NCBI GenBank assembly: GCA_036245525.1
Contig: BTPG01000002.1
Location: forward strand, 160,093,609-160,157,608
Source of the DNA: Semisulcospira habei
Lineage: Eukaryota > Mollusca > Gastropoda > Semisulcospiridae
DNA length: 64,000 nucleotides
Reading direction: 5' to 3'
Each line of letters opens with the position of its first letter. Position 1 is the stretch's first letter. The position numbers were made by a program, and so were the translations under genes. Shown here piece after piece: positions 30,791 through 41,324 of the stretch. The notes beneath the pieces are model-generated. The model saw only the letters and a list, made by a program, of their open reading frames with translations. It was not told the DNA's origin and made no database searches.

Positions 30791-31007
30791 GCAGACGTGA
30801 GAAACTACCGGAGGGAGTGCAAAGCCTCGATACAATAACAGTAATCCTGCGTCACACAAACTTCACACAGCCCCCGACAGACGTGGATTATCGTTACCAG
30901 CTGGGGAAAATGCGGACAATACTGCTCTCATCACTAGACAAAAGAAACGGGGGGCATTTTGACATGACCTCTTCTGCCTGTCCACAAGTTCAGGAAACCC
31001 GTACGAG

Positions 31008-31224
31008 TTAACCCGTCCAGTGCTAGTTTAAGCAGACTGTGTGTCTGCAATCTTTGTTCATTCAACACTAAAATCTCTAGATGTCCCAGGAACAAGGACA
31101 CAAGGTAATGTTAGCAAGAGGCATAGATCCTCATAAGCCCCCGCAACTGCGGGGGCTTATGAGGATCTATACCTCTTGCATTTGGGTGGAGTTCAAAATG
31201 TATCGGTACTGAACGGCGGGTTAA
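31008..31224 (-). mobile_element. TPA palindromic element, complete, compensated arms
   Basis: TTAACCCGTCCAGTGCTAG to GGTACTGAACGGCGGGTTAA. Both hairpin arms read CTCATAAGCC instead of CTCATGAGCC, keeping a perfect stem. Confidence 0.85.
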
Positions 31225-31254
31225 AGCGACATGCTGCATACAGCATGGGGTTAA

Positions 31255-31560
31255 TAAGTTCGCAAATATCTCCTTTATTCGTGTTCTTAGTAATGCTGCA
31301 CACAGTTGCTAACTTTGTATATTAAGTGTTAATGCTGTAAGTGAAAAAACCTTCCTGCTCTTCTTTTCCTAGGTACTATGAGTTCTTACGATGCGCACAT
31401 AGGGCAGTTGCAACTGTCTGTTGCATGTGTCTGCTCACACAGATTGTAAAAAGAATGGTAGGAAAGTCATAGCTCAGGCAAAAACTGCCCTGAGAACCCG
31501 TTATATCGTCGGAGTTTAGCAATCAAAGCCTGCTTCGCAGCAGATCGCTTTAATTCCTTC
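31255..31560 (+). repeat. Y dispersed repeat
   Basis: Shares ATATCTCCTTTATTCGTGTTC, ACAGATTGTAAAAAGAATGG and AGCAGATCGCTTTAATTCC with 34045-34375. A small hairpin AGCCTGCTTCGCAGCAG lies near its end. Confidence 0.55.
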
Positions 31561-31639
31561 GACAATGGCTCTCCTATGGGAAAATAACTATTTCTAGTTG
31601 ACATGGACAACACTGCTCATGACTAGACAAAGACACTCA

Positions 31640-31766
31640 GACGACGAGCCCATCAAAGAAAGAAACGCGCTCAAAAGAGACAATTACATTACAGTTCTCC
31701 TTTCTAAGCGTGTTTGTTTCTGTTTTTGCATTCTGTTTGCTCGGCAGTCACCTTTTGGGTCTGGAT
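31640..31766. mobile_element. PQ-related repeat
   Basis: CATCAAAGAAAGAAACGCGC, then TTTCTAAGCGTGTTTGTTTC and GGCAGTCACCTTTTGGGTCT. The two ends are partly inverted. It abuts the TTAA of the next TPB copy. Confidence 0.55.
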
Positions 31767-31982
31767 TAACTCATTCTGCCCGCGACACACCACAGCAAGA
31801 TATGGCTCGACCATGATAGTTCAAGGGTGGTGGCAGAGTAGCTTGGCGCCTATAGGCGCCAAGCTATTCTGCCGCCACCCTTGAAATATCATGATCGATC
31901 TGTCTCCTGAATTATAATGCAGTCCTCAGAGCCGGATAACTCCAAAATGTGGGTATTTCGTACCTCGGGCACAATGAGTTAA
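31766..31982 (+). mobile_element. TPB palindromic element, complete
   Basis: 217 bp, TTAACTCATTCTGCCCGCG to GGGCACAATGAGTTAA. The hairpin GGTGGCAGAGTAGCTTGGCGCC pairs with a right arm reading ATTCTGCCGCCACC. Both arms have GGTGGCAG-type changes. Confidence 0.85.
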
Positions 31983-32144
31983 AGACCATGAAAATCTAGC
32001 TTTTCCTAACAGTCGTTTACCTTCGACAAGGCAGAACACAGACACAGAATCTTTTCTATAATCCTGTTGGGGCAGAGTTACCGCTGCATACGAAAGGGAC
32101 TCAACTCTGAAACGCGACACGGCAATTTGATATAACAAACGATT

Positions 32145-32345
32145 ATCGGTGCCGAGAAAATTTGAACACCACCCACTTAACTGCAAGAGGTATAGATCCT
32201 CATGAGCCTCCGCAGTTGCGGGGGCTCAGGAAGATGTATGCGGCTTGCTGAAGCTATGTTCTGGGACAGCTAACGATTTCTGACGCTGAAATAACGAAGA
32301 TCTCTGATGAACACAGTCGGAGTCAACTGGCACTAAACGGGTTAA
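32145..32345 (+). mobile_element. TPA palindromic element
   Basis: The left end has decayed (ATTATCGGTGCCGAG). CAAGAGGTATAGATCCTCATG and GGGGGCTCAGGAAGATGTATG form the stem. The right end is GGCACTAAACGGGTTAA. Confidence 0.8.
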
Positions 32346-32498
32346 TGCTGCTATTGTTGTTACTCCTGATTTTGTGTTGTTAACTTCTTATAAACCGTGT
32401 TCTGAAAGGGCTATAAAAACGACATGCACTTTTGATCATGCGCCTAATCGAACAAATCTAGACAGCGTGTGATCAGTCTGTCATCGAACGTCTTGATT

Positions 32499-32561
32499 TG
32501 CAAGAGGAATAGATCTTAAGCGAGCCGCACCGTGCGGGTCTCATGAGGACCTATTCCTCTT
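32499..32561 (+). mobile_element. TPA core, altered centre
   Basis: GCAAGAGGAATAGATCTTAAG pairs with the complement of GAGGACCTATTCCTCTTGC around GCCGCACCGTGCGGGTC. Both arms share GGAATAG/CTATTCC. Confidence 0.7.
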
Positions 32562-32778
32562 GCTGGCCTCACTTGCATAGTTCTATGTTTCTCTGGGGAG
32601 GCAGAGGCGAGCTGGCATTCCAAAATGGTAATAGAGAATGCCAGGCAGGCCAAAACCTGAATGAGTTCGCACGGCGAAAGGGAGGCAAACAACGTCATTG
32701 ATTAGACAAACAAAACCGTGAGAGAAAAAATTCTTTGATTTGCACCGATCTCTTTTTTTAACTGACCGTTAGTCTGAG

Positions 32779-32826
32779 CGAGTGCCGTGTCGCGTATCCG
32801 AATGCAGCGCGCCTCGAATGCGTTAA
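32779..32826. mobile_element. degenerate TPD element
   Basis: GTGCCGTGTCGCGTATCCG and GCGCCTCGAATGCGTTAA. The left terminus is missing. TTAA 32823-32826 adjoins a TPB left half. Confidence 0.55.
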
Positions 32827-32920
32827 GACATTGAACCCTGAGGTAGAAATTTCAGAATTTGGGAGTCATGGCAGATCGAGCATGATAGTTCAAGAATGGT
32901 GCCAGAATAGCTTGGCGTGA
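32823..32920 (+). mobile_element. TPB left half
   Basis: TTAAGACATTGAACCCTGAGG through TTTGGGAGTCATGGC and GGTGCCAGAATAGCTTGGCG. Stops at the hairpin turn. Confidence 0.6.
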
Positions 32921-32973
32921 ACAGAAGCTAATCGGGTGCGCATCGTCAGGCCTATGTATGGATAGCCCACATC

Positions 32974-33082
32974 CCCACTAGCAAAACCTCTTCGGGCCCG
33001 CGACGGCCGCAGTCGGCCCGCGCACAGCCGTACGCGGACCCACTGCGGCCGTCATGGGCCCAAGGACCTTTCCTTATTGGGA
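32974..33082. mobile_element. PG hairpin element with outer ends
   Basis: CCACTAGCAAAACCTCTTCGG, GCCCGCGACGGCCGCAGTCGG, then GGCCCGCGCACAGCCGTACG, and the complementary side ends GGGCCCAAGGACCTTTCC and TTATTGGG. Confidence 0.75.
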
Positions 33083-33233
33083 TGATCAATAGTTCAACGT
33101 ATCGATAATCCTACGTACCTATAGTCCTATGATCTATAGTCGTATGTATGGAAAGTTCTATATTTTTCCTAGTATTCGCAAAGAGCGCGGTCTTGCGCCA
33201 CGGGCTGTATCTCTGGTGCTTCCTTTTGGACCT

Positions 33234-33490
33234 TAACCCCAGCCTACACTGCCTAGAAATAGTGAGCACGGTCTAACGGCAAGCGGCAAGGATCCTCATG
33301 TGCCTCCGCAGTTGATGGGGCTTATGAATCGATGACCAATGCTTCTTTCTGACACAATTTGTATATCCATGTTCCTTCGGCGGCTGGTGTTTTTGTTGTT
33401 GTTGTTGTTTTGTTTTTGTTTTTTTGTTTTGCGCTTAATAAGCTAAGATTTTATAAACATAATCTGCGTCCACCAGAAGTCAAGGGATTT
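33234..33490 (+). mobile_element. degenerate TPA with T/G insertion
   Basis: TTAACCCCAGCCTACACTGCC, CAAGGATCCTCATGTGCCTCC and ATATCCATGTTCCTTCGGCGG are recognisable. A (GTT)n/poly-T insertion at about 33388-33430 splits the right half before CATAATCTGCGTCCACCAG. Confidence 0.65.
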
Positions 33491-33849
33491 ATTGAGGTGC
33501 TATCATAAGTAAAACTTCTTCGAGCCCACCATGGCCGCAAGTTGCTTACTGGGATATACACCAGTGACATTCTGACACTAAAGATTTTTCGTTAAGCGCA
33601 AAAAAAAAAGGAATGTTGCTCGAGTCAGATCAATGAGACTATCTTAATTTCCCGTTCTTTCTGTACTCACTAGATTCTTGCCATCCCATCCCATCTCCCA
33701 TTACTGCAATCGATAATGACGAACCCAAGCCACTTTAGCTCCTTTGATGCATCATATTTCCGAATCACGCCGCAACAGAAAAAGAAGAAGCATTTATGGT
33801 ATATCGAAATCAGTCGCATTTAAGGGGAGCTGTTCCTGCAGTGTTAATA
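33491..33849. other. unassigned DNA with a PG relic
   Basis: CTTCTTCGAGCCCACCATGG and GTTGCTTACTGGGA (33505-33555) look like collapsed PG ends. Otherwise no feature is seen. Confidence 0.4.
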
Positions 33850-34035
33850 TAGTTAAAACGTTCCCTGTCACTGGACGCACACTTTGTGTCTGAAGTCTTT
33901 ATTCATTCAATGACCGAAATCCACAACCTTTAAAGGAACCTGGACTCAAAGTGGCCTCAGCAAGAGGTATAGATCCTCATGAGGATCTATTCCTCTTGCA
34001 GTGATCGTGCTCAGTGTTTTTAGGCATTGAAGGGG
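33850..34035 (-). mobile_element. TPA element with deleted hairpin centre
   Basis: The core at 33958-34000 is CAAGAGGTATAGATCCTCATG directly joined to its complement: the GAGCCCCCGC part of both arms is gone. The flanks (TGGACGCACACTTTGTGTC, AAGGAACCTGGACTCAAAG) are typical of reversed TPA. Confidence 0.8.
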
Positions 34036-34044
34036 CGAATAGTT

Positions 34045-34375
34045 AGCAATATCTTCTTTATTGATGTTCGTAGTAAGTCTTACAATACGGCTGGACAAGA
34101 GGGCTGACTTAACTTGTGAAGTCTGAACATTGTCAAATGAAAAAAATGAAAGACTTTTCCTCACTCTTCTCCTTTGTAGCCTACCTAGGATACTTTCAAC
34201 CGACTCGCACCGGGGGCAGTAAGAAACCTTTGTTACGTGTGCCTACGCACATAGATTGTGAAAAGAAGGGTAAAAAGGTCTTAGTTGAGGGAAGACAGCA
34301 TTGAAAATCCGTTGTAATGGAAAATTTTAGCTATGACTATCAAAACTCACCATGAAGCAAATCGCTTTAATATTA
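34045..34375 (+). repeat. Y dispersed repeat, uninterrupted copy
   Basis: Provides the reference for Y: AATATCTTCTTTATTGATGTTC, AAGAGGGCTGACTTAACTTG, CTTTGTTACGTGTGCCTACG, CATAGATTGTGAAAAGAAGGG, CACCATGAAGCAAATCGCTTT. No X375 is inside it. Confidence 0.6.
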
Positions 34376-34477
34376 CTGGAGAGACAGAGTTTGATTTTCT
34401 TCATCGGTTGTTAAAAGTAATGTACAATGTACAGAGCAGAACATGAAGGATGTGAGATGCAGCAGTGTATAAATGTA

Positions 34478-34547
34478 TGCTGGTATTTGATTTTGGAGCT
34501 TACAGCTACAAGTCGTAAGGTCCAGAATCACACACCAGCGCACTGGG
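34478..34547. mobile_element. PF hairpin
   Basis: TATGCTGGTATTTGATTTTGG pairs imperfectly with AAGGTCCAGAATCACACACC around CTTACAGCTACAAGTCG. Confidence 0.65.
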
Positions 34548-34977
<430 letters not shown>

Positions 34978-35008
34978 CCCAACCCCCACCCCACCCCCCA
35001 CCCCCTTA

Positions 35009-35660
35009 TACCGTTCGGCGGAAAGACGTGAATTTATCGCGTCTTTTCCACCGAGCGGTATCGTCAGCAGCAGTCAAGGTCACACTAATCGTCTTTTCCG
35101 CCAGAGAGGTATCGTCAGCAGCAGTCAAGGTAATCTTCTTTTCCGCCGAGCGGTATCGTCAGCAGCAGTCAAGGTAATCGTCTTTTCCGCCGAGCGGTAT
35201 CGTCAGCAGCAGTCAAGGTAATCGTCTTTTCCGCCGAGAGGTATCGTCAGCAGCAGTCAAGGTAATCGTCTTTTCCGCCGAGCGGTATCGTCAGCAGCAG
35301 TCAAGGTAATCGTCTTTTCCGCCGAGCAGTATCGTCAGCAGCAGTCAAGGTACTCGTCTTTTCCGCCGAGTGGTATCGTCAGCAGCAGTCAAGGTAATCG
35401 TCTTTTCCGCCGAGCGGTATCGTCAGCAGCAGTCAAGGTAATCGTCTTTTCCGCCGAGCGGTATCGTCAGCAGCAGTCAAGGTAATCGTCTTTTCCGCCC
35501 AGCAGTATCGTCAGCAGCAGTCAAGGTACTCGTCTTTTCCGCCGAGTGGTATCGTCAGCAGCAGTCATGGTAATCGTCTTTTCCGCCGAGCGGTATCGTC
35601 AGCAGCAGTCAAGGTAATCGTCTTTTTTGCCGAGAGGTATCGCCAGTAACTGTCAAGGTG
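35009..35660. repeat. 44-bp tandem array built on a PJ palindrome arm
   Basis: Fourteen units with TCGTCAGCAGCAGTCAAGG starting at 35061, 35112, then every 44 bp from 35112 to 35640. Each also contains CGTCTTTTCCGCCGAGCGGTA. The first 50 bp hold an inverted left arm (ATACCGTTCGGCGGAAAGACG) facing the first unit, as in the PJ hairpin at 17034. The right edge is AGGTGTTAA. Units differ by one or two bases, and two variants (GAGAGG, GAGTGG) recur in order. Confidence 0.9.
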
Positions 35661-35995
35661 TTAACCGGTACGAGACTTTCCCAGAAACGCACTTACGCTT
35701 GCTCTTCATTGGCACTGTCTCGGGCCCAGGCAGCTGCCATAAGTCACAATAGGATGCCAAACACAGTGTTAATCACTCGGGAAGCAGGCGCTTGTGATTC
35801 GTCACAATAGACGGCAATGGCAGTGTTGATCACTTCGGACACGGGTGTCCGGATTATGTCACAACATAATGATCATGACGTCAAAACGCAAGGTTAATCA
35901 CTTGAGACGCAGACTGCTTCGATACGTCATAATTTGACACCACATGCAGTCCTTTTCAATTAAAAAAAAAACACTGAGCGTGACATGACGGGAAC
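35661..35995. repeat. short dispersed phrases, otherwise unassigned
   Basis: The phrase AGTGTTAATCACTCGGGA recurs loosely three times (about 35768, 35832, 35901) with CGTCACAATA-like words, a degenerate tandem repeat of about 65 bp. It may be part of the 5' region of the LINE that follows. Confidence 0.45.
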
Positions 35996-36003
35996 TAGAA
36001 AAG

Positions 36004-39000
36004 GTGTTCCAAACATTGCCTGCCCTACACCAAACCGGTCAGCTTACCGCGGCTGGCGGTTTAACCCTTTTATGCGATCGAAAAGAAGAACAAAGAAAGA
36101 AACTTATTCTCGGTACATGGAACGTACGAACCCTGTTGGACAGAGATAAGACGCAGAGACTGCACAGAAGAACAGCCCTCATAGCCAGGGAGCTGGCGAG
36201 ATATAAGATCGACATTGCAGCTCTTAGTGAAACCAGATTTGCTGACGAAGGCTCGTTCTGTGAACCTGAGGGTGGGTACACCTTCTTCTGGAAGGGCAAA
36301 GCTGAGAACGAGGACAGGATACACGGAGTTGGCTTCGCCATCCGCGCCACGCTCCTCCGACAGCTGCCTTCTCTTCCCACTGGCATCAGCGAACGAGTGA
36401 TGAAGCTCCGTTTCCCCATCTCCCACACCCGACATGTCACTATCATCAGCGCCTATGCTCCGACACTCACCAACGCCGATGACGACAAGGAGGCGTTCTA
36501 TGAGAGCCTCGACTCCCTCCTGAAGTCCACCACTGCAAGTGACAAACTCATCGTGCTTGGTGACTTCAATGCTCGAGTTGGGCGCGAATGTGACTGCTGG
36601 GAAGGAGTGATTGGCCCACACGGGCTGGGCAAGATGAACAGCAATGGCCTGCTGCTGCTGACATTGTGCGCTGAGAATGGACTCGCCATCACCAACACCC
36701 TCTTCAGGCTGGCTAGCAAGTACAAGACAACATGGATGCATCCCAGGTCCAAGCAGTGGCATCTCATAGACTATGTCATTGTCCGCCAGCGGGATACTCG
36801 TGATGTCAGAATCACCAGAGCCATGAAAGGAGCCAAGTACTGGACCGACCATTGGCTGGTGCGGTCTGTCCTCAACCTGCACATTGCACCAGCACACAGG
36901 AAGAGGCCGAAGCTCATCTACCCTTCATTCAACCTGCCCAAGCTGAAGTGCCCGGACGTCAAGGAAAACTTCCAGTCCCACCTTGATGACCTGCTTACTG
37001 CCCATGGACCGTTGACTGGCAACCCAACTGAAATGTGGAACCAGTTCAAGGGGATGGTGAAGGAGTCTGCCAAAGACGTGCTTGAAACCAAGCAGAGGGT
37101 ACACCAGGATTGGTTCGATGAGAACAATGAAGAGATCAACAAGCTACTGGAGCATATGCGCAGTGCCTTCATCGAGTGGCAGAACGACATCAACTCCTTG
37201 TCCAAGAAAGACTGCTTCAAACACCTCCAAAGTAAAGCCCAGAGAGAGCTCCGCAACATGCAGGACACCTGGTGGGTCAGCAAGGCAAAAGAACTTGAAC
37301 ACTTTGCTGAATCCGACAACTCCAAGGAATTTTTCAGCGCAATGAAAGCTGTCTACGGCCCTGCCAGACCCAGCACAACCCCTCTCTTTTCTTCCGACGG
37401 CTTCACCTTGCTGAAGGACAAAGACAGCATCACTGAGCGCTGGAGAGAACACTTCTCAAATCTGCTGAACCTGCCTTCCACTGTCGACCCCGCGGCCCTG
37501 GACATGATTCCCCAAAAGCCGACACTGCATGACCGTGACCTCCCGCCTACCCTGGACGAGGTCAAGAAAGCGATCAACCAGACTAGCTCCGGCAAGATTG
37601 CAGGCATGGACGGCATCACCGCAGAGCTCTTCAAAGCAGCTGGACCTGAGACCCTTGATGCCTTCCTCAACATTCTGACATGCATATGGTCAGAGGAGAA
37701 CATGCCACAGGAATTTAGAGACGCTACAATCGTCTCCCTGTTCAAGAACAAGGGCAGCAAAGCAAACTGTGCCAATTACCGAGGGATCTCACTCTTGTCC
37801 ATTGCTGGCAAGATCCTCGCGAGAGTCATCCTCAACCGCCTGATCAGCTCTGTATCTGAGGAAGCACTCCCAGAGGCTCAGTGTGGATTCAGACCCGGCC
37901 GCAGCACAGTCGACATGGTCTTCTCTGTGAGACAGGTCCAGGAGAAATGAATTGAGCAGCACATGGACCTCTACGCTGTCTTCATATATCTGACCAAAGC
38001 ATTCGACGCCGTGAACAGAGAAGCGCTTTGGGTCATCCTCGCAAAGCTCGGCTGCCCCAGGAAGTTCATCAACATCATCCGCCTCTTCCATGATGGAATG
38101 GTAGGAGTTGTCCAGTCAAACGGCGACACATCCGCACCCTTCGACATTTCCAACGGTGTCAAACAAGGTTGTGTTCTTGCCCCCGTGATGTTCAACCTGT
38201 TTTTCACGTGTGTCCTGACCCATGCAGTACGTGACCTTGAGAAGGGAGTGTACCTGAAGTACAGACTAGACGGCTCTCTCTTCGACCGCCGTCGACTGAA
38301 CGCCAGGACCAAGACCATCGAGAGACTGATCCTTGAGGCGCTGTTTGCCGATGACTGTGCGCTGATGGCGCACACGGAGTCTGACCTCCAGACCATCGTC
38401 AACAGGTTCTCGAAAGCCTCTCGACTGTTTGGCCTCACCATCAGTCTCATCAAGACCGAGGTCCTGCACCAACCAGCCCCAGGCACAAGAGCCCCCCCCC
38501 CCCCCCACCCAAAGTGTATATCGAAGGCACCGAGCTGAAGACTGTCGACCAGTTCAGGTACCTGGGGAGCATCATCTCTTCTGACAGTACTATCGACAAG
38601 GAAATCGCAGCTCGCATCAGCAAAGCCAGCCAAGCCCTGGGTCGTCTGCGCACTCGTGTGTTGAATAACAACAACGTCAAGCTCTCCACCAAGATCAATC
38701 AAATGGCAAGACAAGGTGACAAACCTGGAAGTCCTGGATAATGCTGGTTTAGTGAGTGTGAAGCCTTGATCTTAAAGACACAACTTCGCTGGACAGGTCA
38801 TGTCATACGCATGGATGATTCTCGCATGACACGCCAACTGCTGTATGGTGCACTCTCAAAAGGTCACAGGAAGCAAGGACGGCCAAAGAAACGCTTCAAA
38901 GACTGCATAAAAGACAGCCTCAAGTACTGCGTCTTCCCGGTAAAGGAACTTGAAGCACAAGCACAAGACAGATCTGGCTGGCGTGCCGCCACCAGGAAAG

Positions 39001-39164
39001 CCTGCACGCTCTTTGAACACAATCGGCGCGAACGGATCACCAGTGCCAGAGCTCGCAGAATGACAGCGTCGACTCTCCCCACAGCTATGTTCCAGTGCCC
39101 CCATTGCCCTCGCAGGTGTGGCTCCAGGATGCATTGGCCAGCCACACCCGCACCCACAAATAGA
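36004..39164 (+). pseudogene. APE-RT LINE retrotransposon ORF, near full length but dead
   Basis: The protein of a non-LTR retrotransposon, which would nick target DNA and reverse-transcribe its own RNA. Order: an AP-endonuclease domain from about 36100 (LGTWNVRTLL, ALSETRF, SAYAPT, LGDFNARVG, IDYVIV, DHWLV), a linker, then reverse transcriptase (FKNKGSKANCANYRGISLLS, QCGFRPGRSTVDM, NGVKQGCVLAP, LFADDCALMAH, YLGSIIS), and a C-terminal region with a Cys/His motif (QCPHCPRRC). Defects: an in-frame TGA at 37948-37950; motif A reads FIYLTKAFDAV, with Tyr where the catalytic Asp is expected; a frame change at the C-run 38492-38506; an internal deletion of roughly 40 codons near 38700 followed by a one-base shift; another shift near 39130. 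It resembles the CR1/RTE-like LINE proteins often annotated as craniofacial development protein 2-like. The exact clade is not certain. The start at 36004 is only the first ATG in frame. Confidence 0.9.
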
Positions 39165-39235
39165 AGTCATACACAATGACGACATCATCGGTTTTCGATG
39201 GTCTACCCATTTATTGCGGGTGCTTATTCGGGAGG
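39165..39235 (+). other. probable 3' UTR of the plus-strand LINE
   Basis: Continues CATACACAATGACGACATCA and TCGGTTTTCGATGGTC after the ORF. It is cut at about 39236 by the tail of the minus-strand LINE relic. Confidence 0.5.
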
Positions 39236-39700
39236 CATTAATAATAATAATAATTACGGTATATTTATAATGCGCGCATCTTATAATAATTATAACTCTA
39301 AGCGCGCACTCACAAATCGTGCACATATCCGCACGCTTTTGACAATGACTCACGTACCACAAAGACATTACGACAATCAGCTTGGGGTGGGGAGTGTGGT
39401 GATGTTATAACAGAACTAGAACTGTTGAAATAGGTGAGTTTTAAGGGCGGGCTGGAAGGAGGAAAGAGAGTGTTTCTGATGGAGAGAGAGTGGGAGAGTG
39501 TTCCATGTGGATGGACCATAGACGGAGAAGGAGCGGGGACCGAAAGTGCTGAGTATGGTGCGGGTGATGTGGAGGCGGAGAGGGTCGGAGGCGGAGCGGA
39601 GGGAGGGGGGAGGAGTGTAGGGGTGAAGTAAGTTGGTGAGATAGTCAGGAGCGTAGTTGTTAAGGGATTTGTAGCAGAGAGAAAGAAACTTTTATTGCAA
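39236..39700 (-). pseudogene. C-terminal relic of a second LINE with (ATT)n tail
   Basis: On the minus strand, 39697 down to about 39425 reads open for about 85 codons without an initiating Met: CYKSLNNYAPDYL, SLRSASDPLRL, FGPRSFSVYGPSTWN and LPLSLHQ are typical of the extreme C-terminus of L2/CR1-like LINE reverse transcriptases. A 3' UTR with GCGCGCATTATAAATATACCG and a (TTA)n tail follows to 39238. The reverse transcriptase core is missing (5' truncation). It inserted at the 3' end of the plus-strand LINE. Confidence 0.75.
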
Positions 39701-39813
39701 CAATACTGTCACACAAGAAATGATACTCGACATTTCGTTTTTATAGACGCCCTACATATTTCCAAAATTTGAACCCAAAACTGACACTGCCATGCCAAGC
39801 CAAGGAAAGACCA

Positions 39814-39870
39814 ACCCAGTAAGCAAAGGCTCCTTGGGACGACATAAACAGACGTCGGCCCGCCGATATT
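39814..39870. mobile_element. PG left-end half
   Basis: CCCAGTAAGCAAAGGCTCCTT gives the clearest PG terminus, followed by GACGTCGGCCCGCCGATAT. The hairpin and right half are gone. Confidence 0.55.
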
Positions 39871-40030
39871 TTGATTTGCCTGACGCTTTAGAGGTCTGCG
39901 CTGCTAATACCCGGTACTAAAACTGTCCCGATAAACATACAAATGTGTTATTAAATCACGCGTAAGCACGATAATTTGTGAAAAGGCTTTCCCACCCGAG
40001 CCCCGGAAGTATGAAGGACCCACCCATGAC

Positions 40031-40032
<2 letters not shown>

Positions 40033-40103
<71 letters not shown>

Positions 40104-40153
40104 GCGAGTCAGTCGACTCGCACACGCCTCTGTGTGTGTGTGTGTGTGTGTGC

Positions 40154-40229
<76 letters not shown>
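40033..40229. repeat. (CA)n-hairpin-(TG)n composite palindrome
   Basis: About 34 CA units, then TGTGCGAGTCAGTCGACTCGCACA (a perfect 10-bp stem with a 4-bp turn when read in two halves), CGCCTC, then about 48 TG units. The two microsatellite arms are complementary, so about 70 bp per side could fold into one hairpin. Alternating CA/TG can also form Z-DNA. Confidence 0.9.
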
Positions 40230-40230
<1 letters not shown>

Positions 40231-40473
40231 AAGTGAAAAAAAAACTGTATTTATCCTACGACGGGGCAATTTCAGTTTGGACGGGAGCGTATAAATATAT
40301 GAGCTGAAGTAAAAATAGATAAGACGGACATACGCACACACAAGCACGCAGAATTAAGAACTATACTAATACTAATACTGACAAATATACTAATACAGAC
40401 ATCTATGCCAATATTGACAGAAATTATATGTTTAAAAAACTATTATCTCATGAACCTTATAAGAACAAAACTA

Positions 40474-40477
<4 letters not shown>

Positions 40478-40550
<73 letters not shown>

Positions 40551-40551
40551 T

Positions 40552-40601
<50 letters not shown>
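40478..40601. repeat. (TG)n microsatellite
   Basis: About 60 TG units with GGGTG and CGTG interruptions. Confidence 0.95.
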
Positions 40602-40606
<5 letters not shown>

Positions 40607-40796
40607 AAGAGAAAAAGAGAAAGACAAAGGACGGCAGCATGGATCGGAAGCCGCCTTCATTTCCTTTGTTAAAGAACAGATCAAGTTTCACTTAAATACA
40701 CAGTTCTGTAATGAGGTGATGTATGTGAGAAAACTGTGTGAGAGTGGAACTTAGTAAACAATCCCTGTATTGTTAGCTTTGTTTAGTGCTAAGCTT

Positions 40797-40950
40797 AACC
40801 CTTTAAGCCTGTCATTTTCCCTGCTTAAGGATGTAAATAGGGTTGATCTCTGCCTGCGAGAGGCATACTGTTCTCATGAGCCACTGCATCTGCAGTGACT
40901 CATGAGGATCTATGCCTCTTACAGGCGAAATTGTTGGCTGAACGAGTGTA
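40797..40950 (+). mobile_element. TPA element, altered stem
   Basis: TTAACCCTTTAAGCCTGTC, then the core 40855-40925: CGAGAGGCATACTGTTCTCAT, GAGCCACTGCATCTGCAGTG and CATGAGGATCTATGCCTCTT. Both arms carry GCCACTGC/GCAGTGGC-type changes (right arm GCAGTGACTC). The right outer half is lost. Confidence 0.7.
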
Positions 40951-41108
40951 GCGGTGTCACCTGACAAGAGGTACTTGATTAAAATGCCGTATAACAAATG
41001 TGTGAGCCTGCTAACTCCAATTTATTTTTTCAACGAAGCTGGTGCAGCTGACGGGGGAGGGGGGGGGGGAAAGAGAGAGAGAGGTGAAACATTTATTGTA
41101 TAAAGCTG

Positions 41109-41194
41109 TAACCCTTTGGCTGTCGGTAGCGCTTTTTGTCGCGATGATTCCTGAATCATCGCGACAAAAAGCACTACCGACACCCAAAGAATTA
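41109..41194. mobile_element. TPC palindromic element
   Basis: TAACCCTTTGGCTGTCGGTAG to CTACCGACACCCAAAGAATTA. The arms TTTTTGTCGCGATGATTC are perfect with a CTGA turn. Both terminal TTAA motifs have single changes. Confidence 0.85.
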
Positions 41195-41259
41195 CGCGCG
41201 ACAACTCCTTTCTTCCAAACAGTCCCGCTGATATTCTAGTCAGATACCTATGCTCAAAC

Positions 41260-41262
<3 letters not shown>

Positions 41263-41319
<57 letters not shown>
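41263..41319. repeat. (GA)n microsatellite
   Basis: About 28 AG units. A shorter G/GA-rich run lies at 41052-41084. Confidence 0.95.
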
Positions 41320-41320
<1 letters not shown>

Positions 41321-41324
41321 CGAA

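Noticed and set aside
36070..36897. 275-codon minus-strand frame opposite the LINE endonuclease
   Set aside because: Antisense shadow of a strongly coding plus-strand frame with recognised motifs.
37971..38714. 247-codon minus-strand frame opposite the LINE RT
   Set aside because: Shadow of the RT coding strand. No motif of its own.
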